35,846 nt of DNA from Hyphomicrobiales bacterium (GCA_019075925.1 JAGXAC010000014.1:1-35846); one strand, 5' to 3'; counted from the first letter of the stretch, positions 16,583-26,902 are shown. Made by a program: numbers and translations. The notes: generated by a model not told the origin, from the letters alone.

Positions 16583-16852
16583 ATGCCGATGCACGATCTC
16601 ATCACGGAAAAGTTGCGCAACGCTTTCAGACCGGAAAGCCTTCGCGTCGAAGACGAATCGCATCGGCACGAAGGCCACGCTGGCCATCGCCCCGGCGGAG
16701 AGACTCATTTCCGACTTTATATCGTATCGGAAGCGTTCCGGGGAAAGAGCCGGATCGAGCGCCACCGCATGATCAACGAAACCCTCGCGGGCGAACTATC
16801 CGGCGGCGTGCATGCGCTTGCCATCCATGCACAAGCTCCTGGCGAGGGCTGA
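16583..16852 (+). CDS. BolA family protein
   Basis: The 89-residue product begins MHDLITEKLRNAFRPESL and contains VEDESHRHEGH and the helix-turn segment FRGKSRIERHRMINETL, the class II KH-like BolA fold. Conserved histidines near residues 27-33 are candidate ligands for a shared [2Fe-2S] cluster with a monothiol glutaredoxin. BolA proteins act in iron sensing, Fe-S trafficking or transcription control. The start may be ATG 16583 or 16589; neither has a strong ribosome binding site. The dithiol grxC in this window is not the usual partner. Confidence 0.93.
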   Translation: MPMHDLITEKLRNAFRPESLRVEDESHRHEGHAGHRPGGETHFRLYIVSEAFRGKSRIERHRMINETLAGELSGGVHALAIHAQAPGEG

Positions 16853-16920
16853 GGACGTTTACGGACCGCGCACAATCTCGGGCGTCGATGAGCTTGTCTG
16901 CAGTAGCGGCTGCGGCCCTG

Positions 16921-18216
16921 CTAGCTGGCCTTTGCCGTCGCGGCAACCTTGCGGGTGAGCGGCGTCACGCGCAGCGCGGTAATGCGGTTGCGGGTCTTGC
17001 GCAGCACCTGGAAGCGGTAGCCATGGAAGGTAAAGTTTTGTCCCGGCTCCGGGATCGAGCGCGCCTCATGAATCACCACGCCGGCGATGGTGGTGGCTTC
17101 TCCATCGGGAATGCTCCAGTCCATTGCGCGATTGAGATCGCGTACCGGCACTGCACCGTCGACATTGACCGAACCATCCGGCAGCATGCGCACGCCAGGC
17201 ACGGCGATATCGTGCTCATCGCTGATGTCGCCGACGATTTCCTCGACGATATCCTCCAGCGTCACCAGCCCTTCAAGTTCGCCGTACTCGTCCACCACAA
17301 GCGCGAACGGCGTTTTGCGATGGCGGAACGCCTTGAGCTGTTCATAGAGCGGCGTGGTATCCGGCACGAACCAGGCGGGCCGGATCAATTCGGGAATGTG
17401 GATTTTCGCGGCGTCACCGCCGGCGGCGTGCAGCGCGCGCAGCACTTCCTTGGCGTGCAGAATGCCGATGATATTGTCCGGCCAACCGCGCCACAACGGC
17501 AGCCGCGTCACCGAAGCGGACAGGACGGCGTCGATAATCTCCGCCGACGAGAGATCGGCATCCAGCATGACCATCTTGGTTCGATGGATCATGACGTCCG
17601 ACACAATCAGCTCGCGCAGATCGAGCAGGCCGCCCATCATGTCGCGGTCGAGTTTTTCTACGATGCCGGCGCGGTGCATCAGATCGACGGCGCCGCGCAG
17701 CTCCTCGCGTGGCGTCAGTATCGATTGCAGCTTGCCGACCTGCATGCCGAGCAAGCGAAGGATCGCCCGGACGAGCCATTCGACCACGCGCAGGAAAGGG
17801 GAAAACCAGCGCACCAGCCGGTCGACCGGCTGGGCGACCGTCAGCGCCATACGATCGGGCATGTTGAAAGCCGCGGTCTTGGGCAGAACTTCGACGAGGA
17901 TGAAGATCACCAGCGTCATCGCAACGGTGGCATAGATGACACCGACGTGGCCAAAGAAGCCGAGCAACAAGCCGGTCATCAGGGTCGAGGCGGCGATGTT
18001 GGTGAAGTTGTTGCCGAACAGCAGCACGCCGAGCAGTCGCTCGCGCATGGCCAGCAGGCGATTAACGATGGAGGCGTCTTTGTTACCCTGCTTTTCGAGC
18101 CGCATCATGGCGGCGCGCGAGGACGCGGTCAGCGCGGTTTCGCTGGCGGAGAAGAACGCCGACAGCACCAGGCACAACAGGATCGCCGCAACGGCCAACC
18201 AATCGTAAATCGTCAT
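16921..18216 (-). CDS. HlyC/CorC (CNNM-type) family membrane protein
   Basis: The 431-residue protein has an N-terminal DUF21/CNNM membrane domain with about four hydrophobic segments (1-150, including AFFSASETALTASSR). A pair of CBS domains follows (about 200-330, with VSDVMIHRTKMV and FALVVDEYGELEGLVTLEDI) and then a CorC_HlyC C-terminal domain (about 345-425). Members are linked to magnesium or cobalt efflux or homeostasis; the haemolysin name is historical. Its ATG overlaps the aroB stop in ATGA, so translation is coupled to aroB. The functional link with the shikimate genes is unclear. Confidence 0.92.
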   Translation of the reverse strand: MTIYDWLAVAAILLCLVLSAFFSASETALTASSRAAMMRLEKQGNKDASIVNRLLAMRERLLGVLLFGNNFTNIAASTLMTGLLLGFFGHVGVIYATVAMTLVIFILVEVLPKTAAFNMPDRMALTVAQPVDRLVRWFSPFLRVVEWLVRAILRLLGMQVGKLQSILTPREELRGAVDLMHRAGIVEKLDRDMMGGLLDLRELIVSDVMIHRTKMVMLDADLSSAEIIDAVLSASVTRLPLWRGWPDNIIGILHAKEVLRALHAAGGDAAKIHIPELIRPAWFVPDTTPLYEQLKAFRHRKTPFALVVDEYGELEGLVTLEDIVEEIVGDISDEHDIAVPGVRMLPDGSVNVDGAVPVRDLNRAMDWSIPDGEATTIAGVVIHEARSIPEPGQNFTFHGYRFQVLRKTRNRITALRVTPLTRKVAATAKAS

Positions 18217-19358
18217 TTCGCCGCAAGTTTCTCGCTCAAGAATGCGCGCACGTCATCCGGGCCGACGCCGCTCTCGACGAAAGCGGCGCCGATCCGGCGC
18301 ACGAGGATAAATGTAAGCATTCCCCGCTTCACTTTCTTGTCCTGCGCGATCAAATCCATCAACGCCTCCACGCCCGGCAAACCGCCGGGAATGTCCTGCA
18401 GGGTCGTCGGCAACCCGACCTCCGCCAAATGACGAATGGCGCGTTCGGCTTCGGGCGTCGGGATCAGCCCCTGTCGGGCGGAAAAACCGAAGGCAAGCGC
18501 GATTCCGGCCGCCACCGCCTCGCCATGCAATAGTCGGTCGGAAAACCCGCACGCAGCCTCCAGAGCGTGGCCGAATGTGTGGCCGAGATTGAGCAACGCC
18601 CGCTCGCCGGTCTCACGCTCGTCGCGCGCGACGATTGCCGCCTTGCCGCGGCAACTCACCGCAATGGCATGTTCGCGCGCGGAACTTCCGGACGATTTGC
18701 CGCCGGCGAACACGTCGCGCCAATTCGCTTCCAGCCAGGAGAAAAAATCGGCGTCGCCGAGCAGCGCATATTTCGCCACCTCGGCGTAACCGGCGCGGAA
18801 TTCGCGCGGCGGCAAGGTATCCAGCGTCGCGGTGTCGGCAACGACCAAGATCGGCTGATGGAATGCGCCGACCAGATTTTTGCCGTGCACGGAATTAATC
18901 GCAGTCTTACCCCCGACCGAGGAGTCGACCTGAGCCAGCAGAGTGGTCGGTACCTGAACGTAGTCGAGTCCGCGCCGCACCGCCGATGCGACGAAGCCGG
19001 CAAGATCGCCAACCACGCCGCCGCCGAGCGCGACGATCAGATCGCCGCGCTCGATTCGCGCGGCGATAATCGCTTCCGAAACTCTCTCGAACGAGCCAAA
19101 GCTCTTTGAACCTTCGCCGGCCGGAACAGTGACGTGGCTTGCGGCGATCCCGGCAGCCGCCAACGCGGCTTCAACGGCGGAGAGATGGTGGCGCGCAACG
19201 TTTTCATCGGTGACGATCGCGGCCTTAGCGCACGGACGCAGCGCCGCAACGCGCACGCCCAGCGAGGCGATCAAACCACGCCCGATAACGATATCGTAGC
19301 TGCGATCGCCGAGCGCGACCTTGACGGTGGTGGGATCGGCGCGAAGTGGAGCGGTCAC
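18213..19358 (-). CDS. aroB: 3-dehydroquinate synthase
   Basis: The 381-residue enzyme has the NAD-binding segment LGGGVVGDLAGFVAS, the VPTTLLAQVDSSVGGKTAIN active-site stretch and zinc ligands in LLNLGHTFGHALE and LHGEAVAAG. It converts DAHP to 3-dehydroquinate, step two of the shikimate pathway, in the cytoplasm. The start is GTG, overlapping the aroK stop in GTGA, and its own stop overlaps the next start in ATGA. The three genes therefore form one translationally coupled operon. The length is normal and all key motifs are present. Confidence 0.97.
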   Translation of the reverse strand: MTAPLRADPTTVKVALGDRSYDIVIGRGLIASLGVRVAALRPCAKAAIVTDENVARHHLSAVEAALAAAGIAASHVTVPAGEGSKSFGSFERVSEAIIAARIERGDLIVALGGGVVGDLAGFVASAVRRGLDYVQVPTTLLAQVDSSVGGKTAINSVHGKNLVGAFHQPILVVADTATLDTLPPREFRAGYAEVAKYALLGDADFFSWLEANWRDVFAGGKSSGSSAREHAIAVSCRGKAAIVARDERETGERALLNLGHTFGHALEAACGFSDRLLHGEAVAAGIALAFGFSARQGLIPTPEAERAIRHLAEVGLPTTLQDIPGGLPGVEALMDLIAQDKKVKRGMLTFILVRRIGAAFVESGVGPDDVRAFLSEKLAAK

Positions 19359-19954
19359 GCGCCAGGCCCTTTCCGCGGCGCGCCGAGAAACGCGGCGAGC
19401 GCCGTCATGACGTCGGCAACGACGGCATCGTGCGAGACATCACTCGATTGCACGGTGAGATCGGCAAGTGCGTAGGTCGGCTCGCGCTCGGCGAGCAACG
19501 TACGCAACGTCTCGGCCGGGTCGCCGGTTTGCAGCAATGGCCGTTCGTTGCGTCGCTTGCTGATGCGCCGGAGCAGGACATCGAGTTCGGCTTTGAGCCA
19601 GATCGAAATTCCGTGCGCGCGGACGGTATTGCGCGTATTCGGGTTCACGAATGCGCCGCCGCCGGTGGCCAGGACTTGCGGGCCACCGTCCAGCAGCCGC
19701 GCAATCACGCGCGCCTCACCGCTGCGGAAATCGGGCTCACCGTGGCGGGCGAAGATATCGGCGATGCTCATGCCCGCGGCCTTTTCGATTTCGCTGTCGG
19801 CGTCAACGAACGGAATCCCGAGCCGCCCGGCAAGCCGGCGCCCGACCGACGATTTGCCAACGCCCATCATCCCGATGAGCACCACCGAGCGGTTGCCGAG
19901 CGCGGCTAAGATGGCGTTGGCATCGGAGTCATTTTGCGTTGCGATATCAGTCAT
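19355..19954 (-). CDS. aroK: Shikimate kinase
   Basis: The 199-residue enzyme shows a P-loop GMMGVGKSS (28-36), the shikimate-binding DADSEIE and GEPDFRSGE segments, and ATGGGAFVNPNTR. It phosphorylates shikimate in step five of the pathway. About 20 N-terminal residues precede the conserved fold, as in other rhizobia. It is first in the aroK-aroB-CorC operon and divergent from the small membrane gene and xerD. Its ATG lacks an obvious ribosome binding site. Confidence 0.97.
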   Translation of the reverse strand: MTDIATQNDSDANAILAALGNRSVVLIGMMGVGKSSVGRRLAGRLGIPFVDADSEIEKAAGMSIADIFARHGEPDFRSGEARVIARLLDGGPQVLATGGGAFVNPNTRNTVRAHGISIWLKAELDVLLRRISKRRNERPLLQTGDPAETLRTLLAEREPTYALADLTVQSSDVSHDAVVADVMTALAAFLGAPRKGPGA

Positions 19955-20096
19955 TTAACACAATTCCACACGCGCGTTCGTAATCTATCGAACGGCCACG
20001 GGAACCCGCGCTCGCGCGACTTGCCAGGCCGAACCGAACATGATCGTACTCGCTCCGGTTCACCGGCACCAATGGGACGAGCGCGAGCGCCTGACA

Positions 20097-20246
20097 ATGC
20101 CGAGCCTGTTTCGCTTTCTCGCCGTGGTCGCCTTGATCTGCGCGCTCGTCTATAGCGGGCTCTATATGCTCGCGCATTTCGTTCAACCGAAAACCCGCGA
20201 AATTTCGGTTACGATCCCGCCCGACAGATTCTTCAAGAACCGCTGA
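20097..20246 (+). CDS. Small single-helix membrane protein upstream of xerD
   Basis: Starting at ATG 20097, the 49-residue product is MPSLFRFLAVVALICALVYS and continues to IPPDRFFKNR: one transmembrane helix followed by a conserved-looking periplasmic or cytoplasmic tail ending TIPPDRF. I recall near-identical proteins in this position next to xerD in Bradyrhizobium relatives. The longer ORF-track start at 20040 adds a polar extension that does not fit. It ends 11 bases before xerD and is probably in the same transcript. No function is known. Confidence 0.72.
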   Translation: MPSLFRFLAVVALICALVYSGLYMLAHFVQPKTREISVTIPPDRFFKNR

Positions 20247-20257
20247 GGGCGCCGCCA

Positions 20258-21235
20258 ATGGCCGGAAAGATAGCTCAAGGAACTGCACGCGCGGCAAGAC
20301 CGTCGGATTTGCAGCTTACTGCGCTGTTCCTTGACATGATGGCAGCCGAACTCGGCGCCGAGAAAAACACGCTTGCCGCCTATACGCGCGACCTTGCCGA
20401 CTTCGCGGCTTATCTCGGCGCCGCCCGACGCTCGGTGGCGACGGCTGACACGGAAGACGTGCGCGCCTATCTCGTCGATTTGACCCGGCGTGGCATGCAG
20501 GCAACGACGATCGCACGCAAACTGTCGGCGATCCGCCAGTTCTACCGCTTCCTGTACACCGAAGGCCGGCGCAAAGACGACCCGGCGGCCGTGCTGCACG
20601 GTCCAAAGCGCACCCGCCCACTGCCCAAAACGCTGACGCTCGCCGAAGTAGACCGGTTGCTGACGGCAGCAAGCCAAATCGATCCGAAAGCCGGACCAGC
20701 GGTGCGGCTGCGCGCGGCACGCCTGGCCTGCTTGGTCGAGCTTCTCTACGCCACCGGGCTTCGCGTCTCCGAGCTTGTGGCGCTGCCTGTAGCCGCGGCG
20801 CGGCGCGATGCGCGCGTCATCGTCGTGCGAGGCAAGGGCGGCAAGGAACGGCTCGTTCCGCTCAACAACGCCGCCAAGCAGGCCATTGCCGAGTATCTGG
20901 CGCAGCTCACACTGATGCGCGGGGCGGGCGGCGCCGGCTCGAAATGGCTATTCCCATCCTTCGGCGAGGCGGGTCACATCACTCGCCAGCACTTCGCCCG
21001 CGAACTCAAGGCGCTCGGGGCCGCCGCCGGATTGCGCCCGGCGCAATTAAGCCCACATGTGCTGCGCCACGCCTTCGCCAGCCATCTGCTGCATAATGGC
21101 GCCGACCTGCGCGTGGTGCAGACACTGCTCGGCCATGCTGATATTTCAACCACGCAAATCTATACCCACGTCCTTGAGGAGCGTCTCAAAAGCTTGGTGC
21201 GGGATTTGCATCCGTTGGGCGACGCGAATAATTGA
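20258..21235 (+). CDS. xerD: Site-specific tyrosine recombinase XerD
   Basis: The 325-residue protein has an N-terminal SAM-like core-binding domain (about 20-105, with [10 protein letters not shown]) and a catalytic domain. The full active set is visible: Arg169 (TGLRVSEL), Lys193 (RGKGGKER), His267 and Arg270 ([12 protein letters not shown]), His293 ([11 protein letters not shown]) and the nucleophile Tyr302 (IYTHV). With XerC it resolves chromosome dimers at dif during division. I call it XerD rather than XerC or a phage integrase because it lies divergent from aroK and beside accA, a typical chromosomal setting in rhizobia. Confidence 0.94.
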   Translation: MAGKIAQGTARAARPSDLQLTALFLDMMAAELGAEKNTLAAYTRDLADFAAYLGAARRSVATADTEDVRAYLVDLTRRGMQATTIARKLSAIRQFYRFLYTEGRRKDDPAAVLHGPKRTRPLPKTLTLAEVDRLLTAASQIDPKAGPAVRLRAARLACLVELLYATGLRVSELVALPVAAARRDARVIVVRGKGGKERLVPLNNAAKQAIAEYLAQLTLMRGAGGAGSKWLFPSFGEAGHITRQHFARELKALGAAAGLRPAQLSPHVLRHAFASHLLHNGADLRVVQTLLGHADISTTQIYTHVLEERLKSLVRDLHPLGDANN

Positions 21236-21261
21236 TAAATGATTTTCGGTATGATTGCGTG

Positions 21262-22218
21262 ATGCGCTCCTATCTGGATTTTGAAAAGCCGGTCGCCGAG
21301 CTCGAAGCCAAGATCGAGGAAATGCGCGCGCTGCAAACAGGCGACGACGCCATTGCCATCGGTGAAGAAATCAACCGGATCGAAAGCAAGGCCGACCAGG
21401 CGCTCAAGGAACTTTATGCCGGGCTGACACCGTGGCAAAAGACTCAAGTGGCGCGGCATCCGCAGCGGCCGCATTGCCTTGATTACATCGCTCAATTGAT
21501 CACCGACTTTGCGCCGCTGGCCGGCGATCGCACTTACGGCGAAGACGCAGCCATTGTCGGCGGGTTCGGCCGCTTCCGGGGCGAGAGCGTTTGCGTGATC
21601 GGCCAGGAAAAAGGTTCGGACACCGAAAGCCGTCTCAAGCATAATTTCGGCATGGCGCGGCCGGAAGGCTACCGCAAGGCGGTGCGATTGATGGACATGG
21701 CCGACCATTTCGAAATTCCAGTAATTGCGCTGATCGACACGGCAGGCGCCTATCCCGGGATCGGCGCAGAGGAACGCGGCCAAGCCGAAGCGATCGCCCG
21801 CTCGACTGAAGCTTGTTTGCGCATCGGCGTTCCAAACGTGGCGGCGATAATTGGCGAAGGCGGCTCGGGCGGTGCGATCGCGATCGCGACCGCCAATCGC
21901 GTCATCATGCTCGAACACTCGGTCTACAGCGTGATCTCACCGGAAGGCGCCGCTTCGATCCTTTGGCGCGATACGACGAAAGCGCAGGAAGCGGCTTCGA
22001 GCATGAAAATCACCGCGCAGGATCTCGTGCGCTTCGGCGTCGTCGACACTGTGGTGCCGGAACCAACCGGCGGGGCGCATCGCGACCCGGCCGCCACGGT
22101 AGCCGCCACCGGCGAGGCGATCGGCCAAGCGCTCGCCGAATTGCAGGGCCTCGATCCGGCAACGATCGTACGCCTGCGGCGGGAGAAGTTCCTGACGATT
22201 GGCAAGACCCTCGGCTAG
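21262..22218 (+). CDS. accA: Acetyl-CoA carboxylase carboxyltransferase subunit alpha
   Basis: From ATG 21262 the 318-residue protein starts [20 protein letters not shown], the typical AccA opening, and matches the family length. The carboxyltransferase fold shows in [35 protein letters not shown] and [12 protein letters not shown]. With AccD it transfers carboxyl from biotin to acetyl-CoA, making malonyl-CoA for fatty acid synthesis. The ORF-track start at 21232 overlaps xerD and adds ten unlikely residues. A hairpin with a short T-run follows the stop. Confidence 0.96.
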   Translation: MRSYLDFEKPVAELEAKIEEMRALQTGDDAIAIGEEINRIESKADQALKELYAGLTPWQKTQVARHPQRPHCLDYIAQLITDFAPLAGDRTYGEDAAIVGGFGRFRGESVCVIGQEKGSDTESRLKHNFGMARPEGYRKAVRLMDMADHFEIPVIALIDTAGAYPGIGAEERGQAEAIARSTEACLRIGVPNVAAIIGEGGSGGAIAIATANRVIMLEHSVYSVISPEGAASILWRDTTKAQEAASSMKITAQDLVRFGVVDTVVPEPTGGAHRDPAATVAATGEAIGQALAELQGLDPATIVRLRREKFLTIGKTLG

Positions 22219-22226
22219 GCGGCCGC

Positions 22227-22247
22227 CGGCAGGCCACTGCCGATTTT
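22227..22247 (+). terminator. Probable intrinsic terminator after accA
   Basis: CGGCAG, loop GCCA, CTGCCG, then ATTTTAGT, starting 9 bases after the accA stop. The stem is short but GC-rich. Its left arm lies in a 15-base direct repeat (GGCCGCCGGCAGGCC at 22221 and again at 22288). Confidence 0.5.
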
Positions 22248-22432
22248 AGTCCGCCACATTCATGCCGGGTTTGATCCCTGCCGAACGGGCCGCCGGCAGG
22301 CCCCGGGCAACCCGATAAATTACTGGTCTTGCCTGTAAAATTTGCGAAATTTACCTCAACTTCAGGACCGCCGTGGTCCCCTTTGGACGGCGGATCGGTC
22401 GGCTTGCGAAAGCCACTTTGGAAGGATAACGA

Positions 22433-23887
22433 TTGATTAGCGATGGTACGGGGACCGTCCATCAGTCGGGGAGTTCCAGTTTGAACCGGGCCAGCCTGCG
22501 CCGAGCGTTGACGCTGTCGGCAGTCGTAGCCGCTGGCCTCATGCTCGCCGGTTGCTATGGCGAAGATTCTTACGAGCTACCTACCCGCGCGATGAAAGCA
22601 TTGTCGCCGCAGATGGTGTCGTTGCTCGAACAGAAACACATGCCCAAGGACTCCCCGATCCTGGTGCGTATTTTCAAAGAAGAATCCGAACTCGAAGTCT
22701 GGAAGCAAGACGAAACCGGCCGCTTCCAGATCTTGAAAGTCTACCCGATTTGCCGCTGGTCGGGCGATCTCGGCCCGAAAGTGCATGAAGGCGACCGACA
22801 AGCCCCGGAGGGCTTCTACACGATTACACCGGCCTTGATGCAGCCCAACTCCAATTATTATCTCGCCATCAATACCGGCTTTCCCAACGCCTATGACCGG
22901 GCCAACGACCGTCACGGCGCGTTCCTGATGATCCATGGCGATTGCTCGTCACGCGGCTGCTACGCGATGACCGACGAGCAGATCGGCGAAATCTATTCGC
23001 TGGCACGCGAATCCTTTCTCGGCGGCCAGCAATCGTTCCAGATTCAGGCCTATCCATTCCGCATGACGCCGGCCAATCTGGCACGCCATCGCACCAACCC
23101 GAACATGGCCTTCTGGCGGATGATCAAGGAAGGCAACGACCACTTCGAGGTGTCTCACCTCGAACCGAAAGTCGACGTTTGCAACAAGCACTACGTGTTC
23201 GACCCGGTGCCGCCGCCGAACTCGTCAAAGCCGCTGACCTTCAATCCGACCGGGCGTTGCCCGCAATTCGTGGTGGCGCCGGACATCGCCGGACCCGCGC
23301 ATGCCAAGGAAGTTGCCGACAACGCCGAGTACGCATCGCTGGTCAAAGAGAACGTAGCGGTCGCGCCGATTCATTCCGGCCTCGACGGCGGCATGAATCG
23401 GGTTTTCCTCGCCCAGGTCGGCGGCAGCATTCCGCCGGCGCGCGTTACGCCGCCCGACACGTTGCCGCAACAGCCGCCACCGGTGACGACCGCCGACGCC
23501 AGCGGTCAACCGTCGTTGGCGAGCCGCCTGTTCGGCGGCTTGTTCGGCGCCAGCACGGCGACGCAGGTTGCCGCAACCGATACCGGTACCAAAGGACACA
23601 CCGCCGAGGCAGCCAAGCCGAAGCCAACGCGCAGCGAAACGAAAGTCGCAAACACGAGATCGAAGGCGAGAGAGAAGACGGCGGAGAGAACCGCCGAAAA
23701 GCCGGCCACGCAGCGCACTGCGGAACCGGCCACGCCCGCGCCGCAAATGGCCGTGGCCAAGCCGAAATCGGACACGCAGCAGCAGGAAGCCAACGCCGCT
23801 CCGCCTCCGAGCGGGACCGTTGTGAAGAGCGCTCAGCCGGCGGTCGCTGCCGGCAGCTTCGACAGCCGCTGGAGCGCGTTGCAATAG
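22433..23887 (+). CDS. Lipoprotein L,D-transpeptidase family protein (YafK/YkuD-like)
   Basis: The 484-residue product has a lipoprotein signal with lipobox LAGC (Cys41), so it should be anchored to a membrane after lipidation. Residues 75-225 form an L,D-transpeptidase domain: the active-site signature is IHGDCSSRGCYAM (His168, catalytic Cys176 in SxGC). Such enzymes form 3-3 peptidoglycan crosslinks or attach and remove proteins at the wall. From about residue 320 the chain is a low-complexity Ala/Pro/Thr/Lys tail without a visible domain. The start is TTG at 22433, supported by GGAAGGA 7 bases upstream. It follows accA and converges on secA. Whether it is a transferase or a hydrolase cannot be told. 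Confidence 0.88.
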   Translation: MISDGTGTVHQSGSSSLNRASLRRALTLSAVVAAGLMLAGCYGEDSYELPTRAMKALSPQMVSLLEQKHMPKDSPILVRIFKEESELEVWKQDETGRFQILKVYPICRWSGDLGPKVHEGDRQAPEGFYTITPALMQPNSNYYLAINTGFPNAYDRANDRHGAFLMIHGDCSSRGCYAMTDEQIGEIYSLARESFLGGQQSFQIQAYPFRMTPANLARHRTNPNMAFWRMIKEGNDHFEVSHLEPKVDVCNKHYVFDPVPPPNSSKPLTFNPTGRCPQFVVAPDIAGPAHAKEVADNAEYASLVKENVAVAPIHSGLDGGMNRVFLAQVGGSIPPARVTPPDTLPQQPPPVTTADASGQPSLASRLFGGLFGASTATQVAATDTGTKGHTAEAAKPKPTRSETKVANTRSKAREKTAERTAEKPATQRTAEPATPAPQMAVAKPKSDTQQQEANAAPPPSGTVVKSAQPAVAAGSFDSRWSALQ

Positions 23888-23901
23888 TCAGAGGGCGGCC
23901 A

Positions 23902-23921
23902 TCGGCATATCGATCTGCCGA
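23902..23921. terminator. Hairpin between convergent L,D-transpeptidase and secA genes
   Basis: TCGGCA and TGCCGA pair around an 8-base loop in the 47-base convergent gap. No T-run follows on either strand, so it is at best a weak bidirectional terminator. Confidence 0.3.
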
Positions 23922-23934
23922 CACCCGTTCCCGG

Positions 23935-26769
23935 CTACGCGTATCGTCCGTGACAGTGCTTGAATTTCTTGCCTGACCCGCACGGACAGGCCTCGTTGCG
24001 GCCGACCTTCCCCCACGTCTTCGGGTCTTGTGGATTGCGTGCCGCAGCGGTGGCGGAATCGGTGGCCGCAACCCCACCGGCCGTACCGATGCCGTGGCGG
24101 GCAAGCGTCTCGGCCCCTGCCATCGCCAGCGCTATCTCGTCCTCGCCGGTCGACGGATCGACTTTGTGCGCTGCCATTGCCGGCAGCGGCGCCGGAGGTA
24201 GCTCCGGTGGCGGCGCTGCCTGGATTTCCACGCGCATGAGCTGCGCCGTCACCGCCTCGCGCAAATTCTGGCTCATCGCCTCAAACAACGTGAAAGCCTC
24301 GGACTTGTATTCGTTCAGCGGGTCGCGCTGCCCGTAACCGCGCAAGCCGATGACCTGACGCAGATGGTCGAGCATCACAAGATGTTCGCGCCACAAGTGG
24401 TCGAGCGTCTGCAACAGGATCGATTTCTCGACGTATCGCATGACGTCGGAACCCCATTGCGCGGCCTTGGCGGCCATATGCTCGTCGGCGCGGCGCTCGA
24501 CACGGGCAAAAATCTCTTCGTCGGCGATGCCCTCTTCCTTGGCCCATGCGTCGACCGGCAGATCGAGCCCGAGCACGCGGTTGAGCTCTTCCTTCAGGCC
24601 TGCAGTATCCCATTGTTCCGGATAAGCGTTCTCCGGCACGTGCTTGGCGACCAAGTCGTCGATGGCATTGTGACGCATGTCGGCGACGATTTCAGCGGTA
24701 GTTTGATCGTTCATCCATTCGACACGCTGATCGAAGATGACCTTGCGTTGGTCGTTCATCACGTTGTCGAACTTGAGGATGTTCTTGCGGATATCGAAGT
24801 TGCGCGCTTCGACCTTCTGCTGCGCCTTTTCCAGCGCTTTGTTGATCCACGGATGGATGATCGCCTCGTTTTCCTTCAATCCCAGTTTGGTCAGCATGCC
24901 GTCAAGCTTGTCGGTACCGAAGATACGCATCAGATCGTCTTCGAGGGAGAGGAAGAACTTGGAATGGCCGGGGTCGCCTTGGCGTCCGGAACGGCCGCGC
25001 AACTGATTGTCGATGCGACGGCTCTCGTGCCGCTCGGTACCGAGCACAAACAGCCCACCGGCCTTAAGCGCCACGTCTTTTAGGCCAGCGACCTGGTTGC
25101 GGATTTCGGCAGCGCGCGGGGATTTCTCACGCTCGCGCGGGTCTTCGATATTGCCCAGTTCCTGGCGAATCCGCATATCGGCGTTACCGCCGAGCTGGAT
25201 GTCGGTGCCGCGACCGGCCATGTTGGTTGCAATCGTAATTGCACCCGGCACGCCGGCCTGAGAGATGATCTGCGCCTCTTGCTCGTGATATCGCGCGTTG
25301 AGAATAGCGAACACCTTCGCTTTGGAGGAATTGTCTCCGGCATAAAGCGCGGCAAACGCATTCGGATCGGAAAAGTCGTGTTGCTCCCAGCCGGCATTAC
25401 GCAGCATCTCGGCAAGCTGTTCCGATTTCTCGATCGACGTGGTGCCGACCAGCACCGGCTGTCCGCGGCTCTTACACTCCTCGATGAGCGTGAGAATCGC
25501 GCGGAATTTCTCCACCGACGTGCGATAGACCTCGTCGTCGTCGTCGATGCGAACCATCGGCATATTGGTGGGGATTTCGAGCACTTCGAGATTATAAATG
25601 TCGAGAAACTCATCCGCCTCGGTCGCTGCCGTACCGGTCATGCCGGCAAGCTTTTTGTACATGCGGAAATAATTCTGGAACGTGATTGAAGCGAGCGTCT
25701 GGTTTTCCGGTTGAATCGGCTGCCGCTCCTTGGCCTCAAGCGCCTGATGCTGGCCTTCCGAGTAACGCCGGCCGGGCATCATGCGGCCGGTGAACTCGTC
25801 AATGATGACGACTTCGCCGTTGCGCACGATGTAATCCTTGTCGCGCTGGAACAGCTTGTGGGCGCGCAATGCCTGGTTGACGTGGTGGACCAGCGAGACG
25901 TTCTCGATGTCATACAACGAGTCAGCCTTCAGCAGGCCGGCATCCCGCAGGCCCTGTTCCATCTTCTCCATGCCGGCTTCGGTGAGCGTGACGGTGCGCT
26001 GCTTCTCGTCTACCTCGTAATCTTCCTTGCCGAGCTTGGGGATGAAGGTGTCGATGGTATTGTAAAAGTCCGAGCGATCGTCGAGCGGGCCGGAGATGAT
26101 CAGCGGCGTACGTGCCTCGTCGATCAGGATCGAGTCCACTTCGTCGACGATGGCGTAAACATGCCCGCGCTGAACCATGTCCTCGACCCGGTACTTCATG
26201 TTGTCGCGCAGATAGTCGAAGCCAAGCTCGTTATTGGTCCCGTAGGTCACATCGCAGTCATATTGCTTCTTGCGCTCGACATCATCGAGGCCGTGCACGA
26301 TCACACCGACGGTGAGCCCAAGGAACGTGTAGATCTGGCCCATCCACTCAGCGTCACGCTTGGCCAGATAGTCGTTGACCGTGACCACATGGACGCCACG
26401 GCCGGAGAGCGCGTTGAGATAGACCGGTAGCGTCGCCACCAGCGTCTTGCCTTCGCCGGTTTTCATTTCGGAAATCTTGCCCTCGTGCAGCACCATGCCG
26501 CCGATCAGCTGGACGTCGAAATGGCGCTGACCCAGGGTGCGCTTTGAGGCCTCGCGGACGGTGGCGAAGGCCGGCACCAGGAGGTCGTCAAGGGTCGCGC
26601 CCTCCGCCAGCCGTTTTTTGAAATCTTCGGTGCGCGCGCGTAACGCTTCGTCGGAGAGCTGTTCGAGTTCCCGCTCGAGCGCATTGATGGCCTCGACGCG
26701 CGGCCGGTAGGTACGGATGCGCCGATCGTTGGCGGAACCAAACAGCTTGCGGGCAACTCCGCCGATCAT
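23935..26769 (-). CDS. secA: Preprotein translocase ATPase SecA
   Basis: The 944-residue protein starts [19 protein letters not shown] and has Walker A MKTGEGKT near residue 100, the [16 protein letters not shown] Walker B segment, preprotein cross-linking and helical scaffold regions, and [10 protein letters not shown] and [18 protein letters not shown] in the second motor domain. The end is a SEC-C zinc motif, [14 protein letters not shown], that binds SecB or ribosomes. It drives Sec export through SecYEG. ATG 26769 has AGGGAG 5 bases upstream, so the 22-residue ORF-track extension is rejected. It is divergent from a periplasmic parvulin gene, a fitting partner for exported proteins. Confidence 0.98.
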   Translation of the reverse strand: MIGGVARKLFGSANDRRIRTYRPRVEAINALERELEQLSDEALRARTEDFKKRLAEGATLDDLLVPAFATVREASKRTLGQRHFDVQLIGGMVLHEGKISEMKTGEGKTLVATLPVYLNALSGRGVHVVTVNDYLAKRDAEWMGQIYTFLGLTVGVIVHGLDDVERKKQYDCDVTYGTNNELGFDYLRDNMKYRVEDMVQRGHVYAIVDEVDSILIDEARTPLIISGPLDDRSDFYNTIDTFIPKLGKEDYEVDEKQRTVTLTEAGMEKMEQGLRDAGLLKADSLYDIENVSLVHHVNQALRAHKLFQRDKDYIVRNGEVVIIDEFTGRMMPGRRYSEGQHQALEAKERQPIQPENQTLASITFQNYFRMYKKLAGMTGTAATEADEFLDIYNLEVLEIPTNMPMVRIDDDDEVYRTSVEKFRAILTLIEECKSRGQPVLVGTTSIEKSEQLAEMLRNAGWEQHDFSDPNAFAALYAGDNSSKAKVFAILNARYHEQEAQIISQAGVPGAITIATNMAGRGTDIQLGGNADMRIRQELGNIEDPREREKSPRAAEIRNQVAGLKDVALKAGGLFVLGTERHESRRIDNQLRGRSGRQGDPGHSKFFLSLEDDLMRIFGTDKLDGMLTKLGLKENEAIIHPWINKALEKAQQKVEARNFDIRKNILKFDNVMNDQRKVIFDQRVEWMNDQTTAEIVADMRHNAIDDLVAKHVPENAYPEQWDTAGLKEELNRVLGLDLPVDAWAKEEGIADEEIFARVERRADEHMAAKAAQWGSDVMRYVEKSILLQTLDHLWREHLVMLDHLRQVIGLRGYGQRDPLNEYKSEAFTLFEAMSQNLREAVTAQLMRVEIQAAPPPELPPAPLPAMAAHKVDPSTGEDEIALAMAGAETLARHGIGTAGGVAATDSATAAARNPQDPKTWGKVGRNEACPCGSGKKFKHCHGRYA

Positions 26770-26902
26770 CGAAACTCCCTGCCCGTCGCGGGCTGCTCCA
26801 GCGCGCTCATTGAGCGGCGATCGGCACGCGTCCAACCGGGTGTAAATGCAGCGTTATTTGGGCTTCTACAAGGCGGCATGGATTGCGCAAAATACTCTGC
26901 GA

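Noticed and set aside
16888-18432. 514-aa plus-strand ORF
   Set aside because: It lies opposite the HlyC/CorC gene, whose domains are clear; the His/Gln/Asp-rich translation shows no family and has no ribosome binding site.
20258-21235. Phage or genomic-island integrase
   Set aside because: It is a tyrosine recombinase, but its chromosomal context (aroK, accA) and lack of nearby tRNA, attachment repeats or phage genes fit housekeeping XerD.
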